Assembly: GCA_000499405.2 (NCBI GenBank) | Contig: HG738137.1 | Location: forward strand, 19,740,603-19,804,602 | Source of the DNA: Onchocerca volvulus | Lineage: Eukaryota; Nematoda; Chromadorea; Rhabditida; Onchocercidae | Length of the DNA: 64,000 nucleotides | Direction: 5' to 3' | Shown: in pieces, positions 40,490-55,627 of the stretch | Layout of the letters: the number at the start of each line of letters is the position of its first letter | Numbering within the stretch: the stretch's first letter is position 1 | Notes under the pieces: generated by a model | Told to the model about the DNA's origin: nothing | The model's database searches: none | Seen by the model: the letters and a program-made list of their open reading frames with translations, nothing else | Program-made: the position numbers and the translations under genes

Positions 40490-43400
40490 AATTTCACCTA
40501 CCGAATCTCATTTCCAATCTTTTTTTTTTTTCTTTTTTTTTCAATTTACGCATTGATGGCGCAAAAATTGATCGTACCGAGGGAAGAAAGCGTACTTTAC
40601 ATCAAGCAGTATAGGGATTTTTTTGATGACTCAAATTCAATAATCCTGTAGCTCAAACCTGAAATCAAACCTGAAATGAACCCTCAAATCAGCCAATACC
40701 CGGAATTATTATTTCCAATCACTCCGATAACTATCACATAGCAACAATTCAAAAATCACTTTTCGAACGAGAAGCAGAGTTTAACGAGGCAGAATAGAAA
40801 GCAGTCAGGCGATAAAGATAAAAGCAAAGGGATGTTGTAATGTAGAGGAGGATTATGGAAATTTATAAAATTTTTGAAACAAGCGATATATCGGTGTAAT
40901 TCAAGAGAAACTGCGAATATTAGCGTGCATAAATGATGAGATAGCGATAGAGTTTGTGAGACATTTGCACATTGAGGGATCTTGAAAGCGATGAAATAGT
41001 ATGTTGGTCATTGAGGTTGCAGAGAATGAGGTTATAGTGGTTCTAGAGGAAAATAGCTATAGAGTCAATCTACTTTTAATTAAGGAAGTTTTGGAAATAT
41101 TAATTAACGCGAGAATAAATATATATTGAAGTGCCGGATACGTAAAAAATAGCTACCAAAGTTGACTTCTTTTTTGAAAGGTCAACTCTCTGATAGCTCT
41201 TTTCTGCATAAATTGTTCTCTTCAATTCACATGTTGAAATTAAGTTGGATCAAGTTTTAGCATAAACAGCTTCAAAATGGAAATAGTTTAAATGAAATTT
41301 CATTTGTTCCAACTTATAAAGCGCAATGATTTCAATTGAATTTATTTTTTTTTTGAAAATTTTGTCAACTTTCTACTATTTTGGAATTAAATTTGAAATT
41401 GAGAAGCGTTTAAATGAATCTGAATAAAGTGAACTAAATTGGATTAATCAAATTATTTAGTCGAATTTTTAATACTGAACTATATCATTTTGCACTTCGT
41501 AAGATGCTTTCATTTTTGAAAGATAATCGAACAGCGTGTTTGTGATTATCGTTAATGACGGCGAGCGGTAGTGTTTTTAGTTTGAAAAATTCCCGAATTT
41601 TTAAAAACTTTAATTTTCTCTTTTGCTGAAAATTATTCATTCGCTTCTTTTTTTGTTTGGAAGATGAGAAGAGGAGGAGGGAACAGCCGGCTTGAAATAT
41701 TTAAAGCATTGGGAAGGCAAACGGAAATGCACTTTTTAATGAAGTTTAACTAGATAGATACAGGCAGGCAAAACAGCACTGCACGAATTTGAATATTCGT
41801 GTAGATGGCAGAATTGGAATGAAGTGAAGTGGAGAAGCTAGCCTTCAGAAGCTGACTGTTTCTATCGATCTTCTGAAATGCGACGCTTTACGAAATTTTA
41901 GCAACTTCGATTTAAAGAAAATTGAATTACCGTACTATTATATGATAACAGTTATGGATCAATTGCTGCTTGCTTCCTGTGCACTATCATCAACAGATTC
42001 CATCAGATTTGCTAATCAAAGTGTTGGTATTCGTTAAAGAATATTTGCTTTCCAACTGAATTTATTAGAGCGGATGGAGACTGAGAAGCGTTTAAAATTT
42101 GGAAAGCTATCTGTCAAAAATTGCCATCAGCCTTCCAATTTGCTTAAATTTGAAAGATTTTGTTGAACTATTTTGTTTCAATGCAAGTTGCTTAAATTCA
42201 GCCATATTTCGACCAATTTCAAGAAAATTTGAATAATTTTATCGCAATTTTTTTTTATTTGAGAAGTTTCAAATTAACGAAATTCAATCTTGTCAATGAT
42301 GACAGGTTGTTGCACGCACTTTTTTCATTTTTTTCATCAATCGATTTCGAATTTGATGTTTGACAGATTTAATGAAATAGGCAAATGCGAATTATTGTAA
42401 TGTTGTTGTGGTGGTGGTGTTGAGTACACAGGAAGATTGACTTTCTACAGACGATCACGCGCATTTTCGGCATACTTTTCTGGCGTTGTGACGTGAATCC
42501 TGAATATGGTAATGTCCTGAATTTATGCCAATCTAGATTATGATTCTAAGCTTCCAAATTAATTGGTGTTATATCTTTGCTAAAAATTAATTAAGGTTAG
42601 GTTTCTAATCATTTCTATTATTACTTCCTTATTAGTGGTAAACTTTATATCTTGTGGTATCATTTAAGATTGTTCTTCAAAGAGCTGAAAAATCTTCACA
42701 ATATTACCGGCACTGTTACTATATAGGATGAGTTCAAATCAGTGTCTGAGGATAGAAGCATGAATTGTTGGTAACTTTTTATGGTTTTACTCTTTTAATA
42801 CTAGAGAAATAGATCCTTCATTCTTAATTGTTTTCAGATTGAGAATCTAGCAGTCTTAGTACCATCCAGTTACCTTTTCTATTTCAAATTGAATTTGCTA
42901 AACAAATAAACGAAATAATATTCTGAAGGAATAGAAGGATGTAAAAGGTAGTTGCAAAGTTGCCAGCAAGTTTTGATGATAGTTTTTGAATTTTTCATCA
43001 AAATCAAGACGGTAATATGCGTGCATTTGAGTTGCCGTGAAAGTATCATATCGTTGCTTTCTTCCTCCCACTTCTATTTTCCCTGAATTCGTTGCTTGTT
43101 TGCTCCAAGCACTCATCGTTTAACTTATTTTTATATTTCTGTAATGCAATGCAACTTCTTAAATTCATCCATACATCTATCCATCTCTCTTGATGTCATC
43201 TGCTAACACATTCTCATTTCTTCTCTGCCCTCAACTAATTTAAATTCCTTTTTTCTTACTTACAATTCTTTTGCATTATTTTAAAGCTATGAAATAGCAA
43301 CAACTTATATTTAGATTTGTTTATAGTTTTTTAAATCTAATAAATATTGTTTTCCTCCTTAACAGTTTTCAAATTATAGACTTGCTCGATCGAACAGGCA

Positions 43401-46400
43401 CGATATTTGGTTTCTTTTTATATACATCATATTTCTCGTAAGATTGCGTTGTTAATTTAAAAAATTTGTGTTGAAAAAATATCAGGTAATTTGTTATCAT
43501 TTTGATTATATTATATCATTGTCTATGACTTTTTAAATTTCAAAAAATAAATTTGCTTAGAAAGAGCGACGAGCAGAATAACGAATTTCATTCGATAACA
43601 AGTCACTAGCACCGATCCATAACTGGATGAATACATTTAAAAATTGCAATCAAATTAGAAAATGGATACGAAAAAAAAAAGGAACACCACGACATCGAGC
43701 AACTTCATATAGCTTTCATTGCAGCAATATCGAGTCTGCAGCTGCACTATTAAGCGTGCTGCACCAAAGGCATGCTCCAGGCAGGTCATATATTTTATTT
43801 GCTTCATCTTTGTTGAACATTTTTCATTCAAATCCGCCTAATTCTGTGCAATTTTTGAAATGAAACTAATGGATGAAGTTCAAAAGTATAGTATTAGTAT
43901 TCTGTCCGTCTCACTTCAGAGATTCAATTTAAAAATTCATCATTAAATCTTGTAATTTTATCGGTGTAATACATTGAGAAAAAAAAGTATATGCATATTT
44001 ATTTGGCAATGCAAGAATTGAAGTAGAAAATGCCAGTTTTCCAAATGCACCCCATTTGAAAATTATTTATGGCTGTATATATATATATATGTATATATGC
44101 ATGTGTCGACATATTCAATCATTCCCATCGGCTTCACATTCGGTAAAACTCTCCTTCGCATTGCATTTCCAAAACTTTTTTTTTTTTCAACCGATACATT
44201 GCTCTCTTTTCCCACTTTGCGTCATTCTCATTTTGCATAAAAATTACAGTGCGCAGAAAGCCTTGATCTAATGCTTTTTGCAACACTCAATTCGAAGAAA
44301 AAATTCTCCGAAATTCGTCCTAAAATTCGGTCTTCTAAATTGTCTAACATCAAGAAAAAGGGATATTTCTAATAGTATCCGAGAAATGAGCCATCATCAT
44401 GCACTTTTTTCATGTAATTGCTTAAAAAAGAGGTAGGTTTACCTTTGATCGAATTTTGTTAACAAAGAGTAAAGAACGGCAACATGAAAATGAGAAATTA
44501 AGTTAAGGAAGAGGAAAATATTCGACTGTATTAGCATTAGTATTTCATCTTGATATGTGTAGATGATATTGTTGATCATCAATTTATCTCTCAATCAATC
44601 AATCACCCATAAACTTGGGAACTGAAAATCTATTTGCGCTCAAGAAAGCTCTCTGCCTGGGATATACCGGGATATTATTTCTTTAATATGAAATTATGCT
44701 CAAGAATAGCCGTCCCACTTCTTTTATTACTTACACAATATTTTTAATTGGATCAAAATTGTACTCAACATGTAAATAAAAGCTCATTTCTACTGATATC
44801 GTTATCATTCATTTTCATATATCAATTTGTAAAGTGCTGTCCTACCCTTAAGCGTACCATTATTTTTCGAAATGTTCTCAACCAAACCTACCATGACCAA
44901 TTATTTGAGAAAGGCTCGGTATCACTTGCGGTACCTCTTATTCTCTCTTCTCTCTTTTCTTCACCGTTCCAACTTTTTGTCAAAAACTTCATGTTCGATT
45001 GACAGCAATAATTCACAATCCATTTAATTTGATTTCTGATTTCATTTATTTCTGCATAATCGATTCAGACACTGATAATCGCAGAGTGATTTCTAAAATG
45101 CCCCGAAATTTTCAAATAAGACAATAAGATGTGTGCAAGCTGATAAGTATAAAAGGTGCAAAATACTGTTTATCTGTTCAGTAACAGTAATTTCGAAGTG
45201 GTCGTGCAAGAAAGCGGTCCAGGCGAATCATACTCTGACTAAAATTGTACTTAAGAGTTATACTTGGAAGAATGAGCGAATTATACTCTGCTGGCTTTTC
45301 GTGACAGTGAATTATTTATAATCCTCCATCATTTCATAAGAATTTTTGAAGTAAAACATCTAATTTAAATGCCGATAAATTCAATGTGTAAAGGATTGGA
45401 ATATTTTTATCGATCAATTGTTGGATTGATGTTTGCAGAATTGTATATTGCCTATTGCGTGCGGTAGCATCGAGAATAAAATGCATCGGCAAATGGAATT
45501 ATTCTCACTCAGAATGCTTTTCTATCGCCAGCAAGCCAGTGATTTTTTCCCATTATAGTTTTAGATTTTATATAATTTTCATCAAAATTTACTTCACATA
45601 TTAATGGTAAAAGAAGTTGAACAAAGTTAGAATTGATAGGAAAAGGATAGTTCCCTCAAGAACTTGTCGTTAAAATTTTGAAAAATTACAGTCAGGTTGA
45701 AAATTCACAAGTATCATCTGAAGTTATTCGCTGAAACTCTTTGATGTGAGCCTGGTTTATCAAATACTAGAGCGCTTCTAAGGTTCCAATCACATTCATC
45801 CAGGAAATCAAGTGCGAAGGTGAAGAGCACACTTCTTTATCTTTCATCTTGATCTTGCTGATTCATTCATACCAATTCAATCCTTCGAATAAAACAATTC
45901 ACACTTTGCCGTCCACTATGAGAAGATCTCGTTTTTGTCTTCCATTATCTTAAAATTTAGCCAGCATAAGTGTCTGCAACTGTTCTCTTCATAAAATATT
46001 TCTGATGGGTAGAAAGGAAAATTTGGTTATATCAGTTGAGTTGAGTGTGTGTGTGTGATCTGTGAACTCTTAACAACAGCCGTAACAATCGCTTCTCAGA
46101 TGGAAAAATAATTGTTTTTTTTTTACTCTATCACTGATTGAAAAGTAAACAAAGTAATTGATACATTTCGTTTTAATCATTTTCTCGACGAAACTTTCTC
46201 TTTTGCATAACCATCCACGACATACATACCAATCATTCACGATCATTTGGCTCGTTTGCAAGCAACAAATGGTTCGTGCTTCAACCATCTTCTCGATGTG
46301 ATAATGCTCCAAAAAAATGAACTAATCAATGGTAAAACAAAACGTTTCTCGCCAATATCCTGTAGTACTTTCGTATCGTTAATTAACAAATTGAATAATT

Positions 46401-47958
46401 TAGTGTTAATTAATAAGATTAACAAATTGAATGGCTCAATTGTTATGTAAACATTTTGTGTCACTTTTTGTTTACTAACTTAAATTATCGAGAAATATTT
46501 TAAGTGAGTGTGTATGATTCATTTGCTTAATAAATGAATGATGATCTTATCGGATATAGTAGAATAGCTAAAATTCCTTCAAATTTTTCGTTGCTATCTT
46601 CTGAAATGAATCATTTCTTATTTTTATTTTGCAATAATTTTAAAGAAAATAACACAAAACTATCTTTTTTGCATATAATCTTATATTTATTCCATGTGAC
46701 ACGAAGATTTTATTAAACGGCAATAATAAAATTAAGCAAAAAAAAAGTTAGATAATAACAAGGACATGAGTTAAGTTAACTAGAATATGTTGAATATGCT
46801 GCCAAGTAGCGCTTAATCAATCATTCTCCAGGCAAATTGCAGACATGATTTTACTAGATCAAAAATTATTTTAATGAGCATGTTTTTATGTGATTGAAAG
46901 TTTTGGAGGTAATCAAATGCATCAGTTGGCATTAAATTGCAATGCCACGACTGATTTCAAGCTGATTAATGATTTTTATATGGCAACTTTATGACTTTTT
47001 GTATTTTCGCAATTGCAAATAATTTTTGCATCATTCTTCATACTCAAGCGTTAAGCCTGAGCTGAGATTCAGAACCATGACGATGACACTTTTTTTCGTT
47101 TGTTATTTTTCATTATCAATTGCCATTCATTGTTTTTTTTTTCTTATCAGGAGAAAATCCTCTTCTCCTTTCATCCAACTGCCTTTATCACCGTCGTCAT
47201 CTCCCACTCACTCATTCGTGGCATCAGAATACATAATACAAATAGCAGTAAATAAATAACTATAAGACAGTAAACATATCCATCTACATGTTTATTGTTC
47301 TTTCATAGATTTGCTGGGTTATTGCTAATTTTAAAATCAAAAAATATTTGTGACTGCATTGTCTATTCATCATATTTTTCAAAAAAAAGGTTTCATTTTT
47401 GCTTCTTTTTCAGTCATTTATACACAAATCTCTCATCAATTTTTTGTTCATAAAAAATCGTAAAGAATTCGTAAATTAGTGATCATTCTGTCTGCACAGA
47501 CATCTTTCATTTTTTTCCCCTTTTGGAATAGCACCGAAGCTAAATTAAAATATAATTATCCATTTAATAGTGATGGTTTCAGATTTAAGAAAGATACAAT
47601 ATATTTTCTGCTGTGCAAAACTAGTTTAGGCATTCTTGCAATGTTTGACCTCCAATTTGACCCTCCAATAGTGAAATACTACTGCAATTAGTTTTAATAA
47701 TTGCTAGGATCTTTTACAGCAAGATAATTATTTATTAAAAAACTTCTATTCGTTTATTTCATCCATTACTTTTGACTTCTGAGAACAATGGTATATTCGG
47801 AGATGAATGTAAATGCAAACCTGAAACATCCAATAAATGTTAAAATCAGGGAAGAATATTTTTTTCGCATAAAGTGAATGCTAATACATTTATTGTGAAA
47901 TTTGAAGATTGAACTTTGGCTCAAAAGTGATTGCGAGAAATGATGGTGCAGAATGGCA

Positions 47959-48008
47959 AGAGAGAGAGAGAGAAAAAAAAAGAGAGAGAAAGAAAAAAAG
48001 CGAGAAAA
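47959..48008. repeat. Purine-only GA/A tract
   Basis: About 40 consecutive purines (AGAGAGAG then A9, AGAGAGAG, A-rich), interrupted only by one C near 48001. It gives rise to a spurious basic open frame. Confidence 0.85.
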
Positions 48009-49189
48009 ATTTTGTCATAAAATACAACTCCTTCTGGTGGAATTTCATTAATTTTGCTATTGTCAGCATATTTGAACTATTCGTTTTCCTTAATGGTATC
48101 ATAACAGTATACCTTTATTCTATCTAATAAAATTGTATAAATTGAAAAAAAAAATTGCCTTTTTTTAGTTTTATTATTGCTATCCCATCTAAAAAATACC
48201 AATATAAAAACCTGTTTATATATATATATATATATAATAACAAAACTTTTATTTAGATAGTTCATAGCAAAGACATTGCTTATCGTAATAATAACACCTC
48301 ATGCGTTTGTTAATGAATAATTGATTTTTTTGAATTTCATCGAATTTCTTGAATCCAGTTGAACTTTCATACTTCGAATCTTTTAAAAGAACTTGTGAGT
48401 TTATTTCATTTCCTTTTTTTTTTTTAAATTCAAATGTAATACTCAGTTGAAATAGGATTGTAATGAATTTTATCTTTAGTAACACTGTTGAGGTGTATTT
48501 TTACCACCTGAAGAGTAAATGATAGATATAAAAAAAAGCGAGAATGGGTGGATGGTTCATTATGAGATTTCGGCACATTAATGAATCACAGAAACTATAC
48601 TACGAATTTGGAAATGATAAAAAACGAAGAAGGGAGATGGCATGCTATTTGCATGCATGATGCATCATCTGGCGTGTTATCAACTTGCTATTTGCATGCA
48701 TGCCATGCATCATCACCTGGCAGTACTAAAAGGTTACGCTATTCATACAAAATTTTGCATAAAAAAGAGCGATTAACTGATTAAAACAGTTGCAATTTTA
48801 TCAACCTATCTGTTTAACGAATTTGCAGCAAACATTCTGTTTAGGCATGCATCATTTGATGATTTATTCAACAAAATTTTTGCATAGTTTCGCATTTTTT
48901 CGAACTTCGAAACTTGAGCAAAACACTTTCTTATCTTTCTTCAAATTAAGACGGCTGTTTGGTGCATGAGTGTGTATACCTCCATGATATATAAATGTAC
49001 ACATTAGATGCCCAAAGTATTCGGCGAAGAAGCTGCCGAATAGCAAGAAGTTCTCCGCGAAGAATCAAAAAAAAAAAAAAATGAATTCTCGACTACTCTT
49101 CTTGATTTCAAAAAGTTGTGAAAAGATCCGCCAAATCGTGGAATTTTCGTCTGTTTGTTCAATTTATCCCGTCCATTTCGCCCGCTATT

Positions 49190-49238
49190 ATCCATCAATC
49201 CATCAATCCATCATCCGTCTATCCGTTTCCATCCGTCC
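49190..49238. repeat. ATCC/ATCA tetranucleotide-like tract
   Basis: Imperfect tandem ATCC and ATCA words (TCCATCAATCCATCAATCC and on into ATCCGTC variants). A degenerate microsatellite. Confidence 0.75.
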
Positions 49239-50710
49239 GCCTAGCATTATCAGTTCATCCAGCTATGTATATAGCTGCTGCTCCAACCAATCGGCTTTCT
49301 CTTACCCTTCAACTATTTTTAATTGCTTCACTAAAAACGAAATCCTTTTCGGCAACATTGCTTCTCGAGTACCAACATAAAAAACGGCTTTGTCGGCTCT
49401 TCTCCTTCCTGTCCTCCTCTTCCAATCATTTAATTTGATCGGATCAGATCACTAAACGATCAGTACATACCTGTATTCTGTCCCATCACAGGTATTCATT
49501 ATCTCGCAAATATTATTTAATCGACTTGAATAACAATGAAGAGATTATATTGGAATTATATTTTGTAAATGCAGATTGCAATGACAATGCATTTATTCGT
49601 CACATTTTAAAAATCAAACAAAGTTAGAATGTACAGTGTATGTGTTGCGCATGGCATAGACTATCAGTTTGCACAAATACGTTAAGTGCTAAATTTTTTA
49701 ATTCTAAATTTAAATAATTTTTTATAATTGGCAGAAATTTTGCTAATAGTACTTTATCAATTATCTGACAAATTTGTGATGATTATTATTTATTGTGCTA
49801 ATAGATCACTAATCTAGCTGATAATAAAATATATAATCAGTAAAAACAAACACTTCACTCACTTGTTCATCAACATTTGAGCAAATTTCAGAATTTATGC
49901 AATTCGTGTTTGTAAAGAGAGATTTAGTAGAGTATAACCCGTTCCATGTTGTGTATATCACTTCCTTTCTACAACAATAATAATCTATTTCATTAAAATA
50001 TCTGAAAAAAAATATATGTGATATATGACAACAAGCGAATTATAAAAAGCTTGAAAATATGAAAACATCATTTTCCAAAAAAGCCACCCTTATAATTCAA
50101 ATGCTTTCTCATTTTTCCTATTCTTTCTGAATTTCGGATATTTTTTGACCGTTTTTCGATCGAGAAATACTTCAGCTGTTTTCAGGGTAGGCTTCCTAGA
50201 ATCCACCAAAAAGTGCGATCACCAATTTTGAACAATCAATTCCAAATTTTTTTCTATTTTTCGGCGAATTTTGTTAACCTTTTTCGTGATGATCTATAAT
50301 CACCATCTTCTAATTGATAGTACCAATCAATCTGGTTATATTTCTCAAAAACAAAATGCATTGTCGCTGTTTACCGATACCTGTAGGCAGACTTAATGAA
50401 TATTTGGTAATTTTTCTATAGGACTCACTACCCTTACCGATTGTAATCGTTTATTTTCTCCTCTTCTGCTCGCACAGGCTTTTTTCTCTATCCAATGCCA
50501 TCGGGAAATCTGGTTTCGCAAATTTTCTAATCAAGTATGCGAAAATTACCGCAGTAGGAATAGTAGCTCTAGCACCAAGCAACCTGTCCATCCTCATCAG
50601 AACTGGAATTTTTAGGCCATCATGCCGTTTTTGATTGCGCTACATTCGTTTCATTTTTTGGTGCGAATGCATTCGTAGCTTCTTCATATTACAATGCTAA
50701 AGCTTCCTGC

Positions 50711-50711
<1 letters not shown>

Positions 50712-50745
<34 letters not shown>
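50712..50745. repeat. (ATT)n microsatellite
   Basis: 34 uninterrupted bases of ATT repeats, about 11 units, in intergenic DNA. Confidence 0.97.
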
Positions 50746-50746
<1 letters not shown>

Positions 50747-51332
50747 ACGAGTTTTTTATTGACTTTCAAGTTTAAATAATTTTCAAAATACCAACTGTCG
50801 ATCGATAGATAATCGATACCTTTGTTTGTACGTTGTTATTGTTAGTACTAAGCATTGTATCTTCAAATTTTATGCAATGTTTAATGTCGAATGAAGAAAT
50901 CGTCTGCATTCTTCCATCTAAATTAACTATCTACTAAAAAAATTACAAAATCTTAGAGCTAGAAAAATTATTTTTTGGAATTTCCAAACTAATATGTTCT
51001 GAAGTATAAAGCGATTAACAATTTAACAAAATCAGTTTACCGTTTCCATTTTAATTAAATGTCTCTTAATTAATCGATACTTCTCTCCTCTTACTTTTTT
51101 GGGTAATTAATAGATTTTAGGTGCATTCATTTGTCATCATCATTTTAGCAATATTGTTCATTCTCCAGAATTATAATTAACATAATTATCCAATTAATCA
51201 TGAACGCATACAAAGGCATGCATGCATTTTTGACATTTTTAACAAGACGAATTAGAAATACATTTTGTTGACTCACAATAAAACAAAATTAAAGTTCTCG
51301 AGAACAATTACTGCCACTTACGATATTTACAG

Positions 51333-51388
51333 ACACATACACACATACACACACATACACATACATACATACACACATACACATACAC
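51333..51388. repeat. CA/CATA compound microsatellite
   Basis: Alternating ACAC and ATAC words over about 56 bases. The open frame across it is an artefact of the repeat. Confidence 0.95.
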
Positions 51389-53060
51389 AAAACAGAAATA
51401 AACAGACAGACAGACAGTTGGACAAAATCATATGCATATTTAGGCGCACAAAGTATTTATTTATAATTTATAGCAGGCGTGGTGCACGTATGTGTCTGTC
51501 TGTTGTAGAAATTAATTACTAATACGTTTGCTGAAAAATGTGTTTATAATATTATGTCATTATTATCGCTGTGATATGATGCGATGATATTGCTTAGGAT
51601 GGATGGCATCAGCAACTAATTAATTAATTACTTGATTATTAATTAACATCTGGGAAAATCTCCAATCCATAAGGCTTTGGAGCCACTTCATTATGATAAC
51701 ACTGCTTTTTATTTCAAAAATCTATGTTTATGTGTAATGCTAGTTAGTAAATTGTCATTATCGCCACTACTCCTATGATAGATATCATTGTTATTGTTAT
51801 TGTTGTTTGATGCATAACACATACACATTGATATTTTCCTCCACTATTTATTTTTAAGTTAACATTACTTTGAGCAAGAGATAAAGTAAAACGAGGATGC
51901 ACAGAAAGACAAAGAACATGCATGTTTGCAAACTGCTTCAAAGCTCTTGCAATTTTTCGCTTTCCTTGATTTCTTTTTTTTTTTTTTTCTAACGAATTCA
52001 TTTTTATAAATGTTTCATCATTTATCGTTGAATAATGAATATTTGCACCAAGTACATTTTCATCTGAGCAATATTGGGAGCTATTAAAAAATTTATTGAT
52101 CGATTTTGAAAAAGTTTGTCATAATCAGAAGTCCTGAATATTTTTTATGTTGTCGCTTGAATTTTCCTCATATAGGAATTAGGCGAAAAAGTAAACAAAA
52201 AATTTTAAAGCCAACAAGTATTTTAATTGAAATTTGTTGCATTACAGTGGCACTTAGATACTTTCATCTTTGATTCATTCATACACATTTCGAAATGCTC
52301 ACTTCTATTTTTCCGTTTATTTCCACATTGCTAGTGGTGAAATTGCATAATTTATGCAAAAATTCGTACTTTAAAAGCTTTGTATGCGTTTTTCATCTTG
52401 CAATACAAAATATCTGAAATTTCACAGTAACTATGATTACTTTCATACTGATTTTGAAATATTTATGGAAAACAATCAAAACCGTTAAAATGTGAAATAA
52501 TCACCATCATTAGATGCTACATGTGCGTTCTCGTTATCACCGAAACATCGCCTCATTGACCTATTCAGAAATATTAATCAGGTTTTTATGACTTTCGTGA
52601 CATCATAATAAATGCGCATATCTCAATGACCGCATGCATCTCTTATGTACTGTCTCTTAATTTGTCAACTTTTTGATATTTCTCTATTTATTCAGCATAT
52701 TATTCTCTTTGCTTAATGGTACTATATCTATGTACTCTATCAAATCATCGAAATTCATCGCATCGTTTCCAATTTATTGTATTATTATCATTCCAAAATT
52801 TCTAATTGCGGTACGGCATTTGGTCAGAAGTAATTAAGGTCAAAAATTCAATTGAGACGATAGTGGTGGTTACGGGGAGGGAGAAAGAAGAGCAGGACGA
52901 AGGATTCGAATTTCGACTTCTTCGATCTTCCCGTTGCGATTAATGCGCGAAATCGCATCACATAATAACGACGCAATTCATAAATTCTATCACAAATTAC
53001 TAACTTTTACTGCATTTTACATTTCGTCTCATTTCAAGTTTACACTGAAATCGCAAAATG

Positions 53061-53093
53061 CACACACACACACACACACGCACATACACACAC

Positions 53094-53159
<66 letters not shown>
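53061..53159. repeat. (CA)n microsatellite, about 99 bp
   Basis: Nearly pure CA repeat, with a few T or G interruptions in the first 45 bases and a perfect stretch after that. It produces His-Thr and Val-Cys frames on the two strands that are not genes. Confidence 0.98.
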
Positions 53160-54314
53160 CACACCAATAGCGACAATGCACTGACACAACACCCGGGCAT
53201 ACAAATTGCGCATATCACTTCGTTCGTCCTGTCATCGTTCGTTGAAATTTACCTAATTCTGATGAACTACCATAATACTACTTCAATTTTAATTTTCATA
53301 CATATGCATAAAGACGCATTCGTGTTGGACGCGTACAATCGTTCTATCAGTCTATTGTTACCATTCAAAATTAAATTTGAGTTTAAAAATTTCACGTTTA
53401 TTTAAGATACTGCTCTCAGCAACTGTTTTTTTCCTTTTGTTTTTCTCAAAAACTGGAATTCATTACTCTCAATTGTGAAAAGATTGATGAGGAATTTTGA
53501 AATTTGCTAGATTTTTGTAAGGATTAACTCTAATTGAGAACTTCACTGCATTGAAATGCTCATACCTGCAAATTATGCAATATACGATACTGATACTATA
53601 ATTAGTTGTGAGTTGTAATAGGAAGGATAGTATTAGAGGTAATCTAGAAGAAGGTTGCTGATGAATAAAAGAACATCATTTTACATAAAGGGACAATTTG
53701 CAGGCTTTTGGCATTGCCATTTAAATAGCAGTCGTCGCCTCGCACTTGTGTCATTTTCGAAATATTTCGAGAATATGAATTTGTGTACAATTCAGACAAT
53801 AAAATACAACATTTTATACGTGTATATACATCGATTGGTATGCTCTCTTAAGCTTAGTTACATATATTCTGCAAAAAATTCAATCTTTTTTTTCCTTTAA
53901 AAGTAGCATGGTCTTTAATGTTAATCATTCTTATCAATATCTACCATCGATCACTCTCACAATCACAATCGCTATCAAAAATAATAACTATAATAAGCAC
54001 AACAGACCATCTTCATCATTATCAGTGGCATTTATCATCGCTATTTATGATTTCAAGAAGTGATAAAAAGATATAATTATCATTCGTATTATTCCCACTT
54101 CAAATTTCGTTCTAGCCTTGAAAATACTAGTAGGAGTTTGGTGAAGTGAAGCATCAAGCAAGCAAACAGGGTATATGTACATGTGCCACACAAATTACAG
54201 CTGCAAAAAAAAAGCTGCACTTTTGTTAAAACTGCATTATCGAAATTATATATATATATATCTATATAGTACAAGATTCGTCGTTTATCATTTAGGAAGG
54301 CGACAGTTAAATAA

Positions 54315-54399
54315 AATAATAATAATAATGTTGATAATGATGATGATGATGATGATAATGATGATGATAATGATGATTATGATGGTGATGATGGTGATA
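54315..54399. repeat. AAT/GAT trinucleotide repeat
   Basis: AAT units pass into GATGAT and GATAAT units, ending in GGTGAT variants. The Met-rich frame across it is an artefact. Confidence 0.95.
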
Positions 54400-55627
54400 G
54401 TAGATGCCATTTGGGAAAGTTGAGAAGAGAAGTTTTGAACGTTAATTCCGCTTTATTACTTCATCAATTCTCAACAACTACGCTCATCGCTTCATTCTTT
54501 TTTTTTTTTTTTTGCACAATCATTTATTTCTTTAGCTATTTTACTAATTCCTTAACTGCTCAACTAATATTCTGCTTGCAGAAAGTGCATTTTTGCTACT
54601 TGTTCGACACTTGTCTAAATACCTAGTCTCACGTGACACTAGGCTCGTTGTACGTTAGCTCTGTTTAGTTCTAACATGTGTTCGATATCATCTGAATTTT
54701 TCTATTTGCCATAAAACTTCATCGTTTTATTGATTGATTGATAGCAATTGATCGTATGACGCACGATAGTTATTCTCAAGAACAGTATCTTGAAGTATTT
54801 CAATCATATTTTTATTTCAATAATGTTCTATCAACAAATTTATTGAAATTAGTCATCAAGCCATCGTGAAGCGAGAGAAAAACACTGTCACGACTTCATG
54901 CGACCATCGATTGATTGATACGCAATGCTTAAATATCAAATACCAGATGGCTTTTAATTTTGATGCAATGTGCACATTTCAAACGATTCGTTCACTTCAA
55001 TTACCAGAAGATATTACTCACTTCCTACTGCACTGCATTAGGTTAACTTCAAAAGCGATACCGCTGATATGATTTATGTTAAGATACTACAGTAATATTT
55101 CGGAGGGGTTAATTATTTGTACTTCACTGATATACTGAGGCTTGCAATGATTAACTTATCATTCGTTGCTTGAGCCTTTGCTTAGTTACTAGGATAGTGA
55201 ATTACAAGCAGACTTGTACATATGCTAATTTGCCTTCTTGTCCCCTCATTCTCGACATTCCTCAGTCTCGACTGCTTCTTCCCCTTCAAGCCTCCTTCTC
55301 GGGATGGATGGACCGAATGACACGACAGCGACGACAACGACGACAAAGACAACAAGAGCAATGAATTTTGCCTTCCCTTGCATAGATATACGTAGTAATG
55401 TTTTTTTTTTTCTTTTTTTTGTGGAATGAAACGAGCAGAATCAATTCTATGCATATTTTGTTGGTTCTTTCTGATGGGAAATAAACTTGCACATACACTT
55501 ATCCCACACATACATATGTGTATACACAGACACAGACATATACAGCTGTTGTTAGATCCAAGCATTCGTTCTTCATCAGCACGATATTATATATATACAT
55601 TTGCATACGCTTGATATTTAACATTTA

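Noticed and set aside
42898..43116. Minus-strand 72-residue frame starting MSAWSKQ
   Set aside because: Reasonable amino-acid mix, but no acceptor before the ATG, no splice partner and no known motif. Kept only as a weak possibility.
43627..43863. Plus-strand 78-residue frame with a basic N-terminus
   Set aside because: Low-complexity basic start, no domain and no splice context in a gene-free block.
53000..53405. Frames of His-Thr and Val-Cys repeats
   Set aside because: Direct translations of the (CA)n microsatellite.
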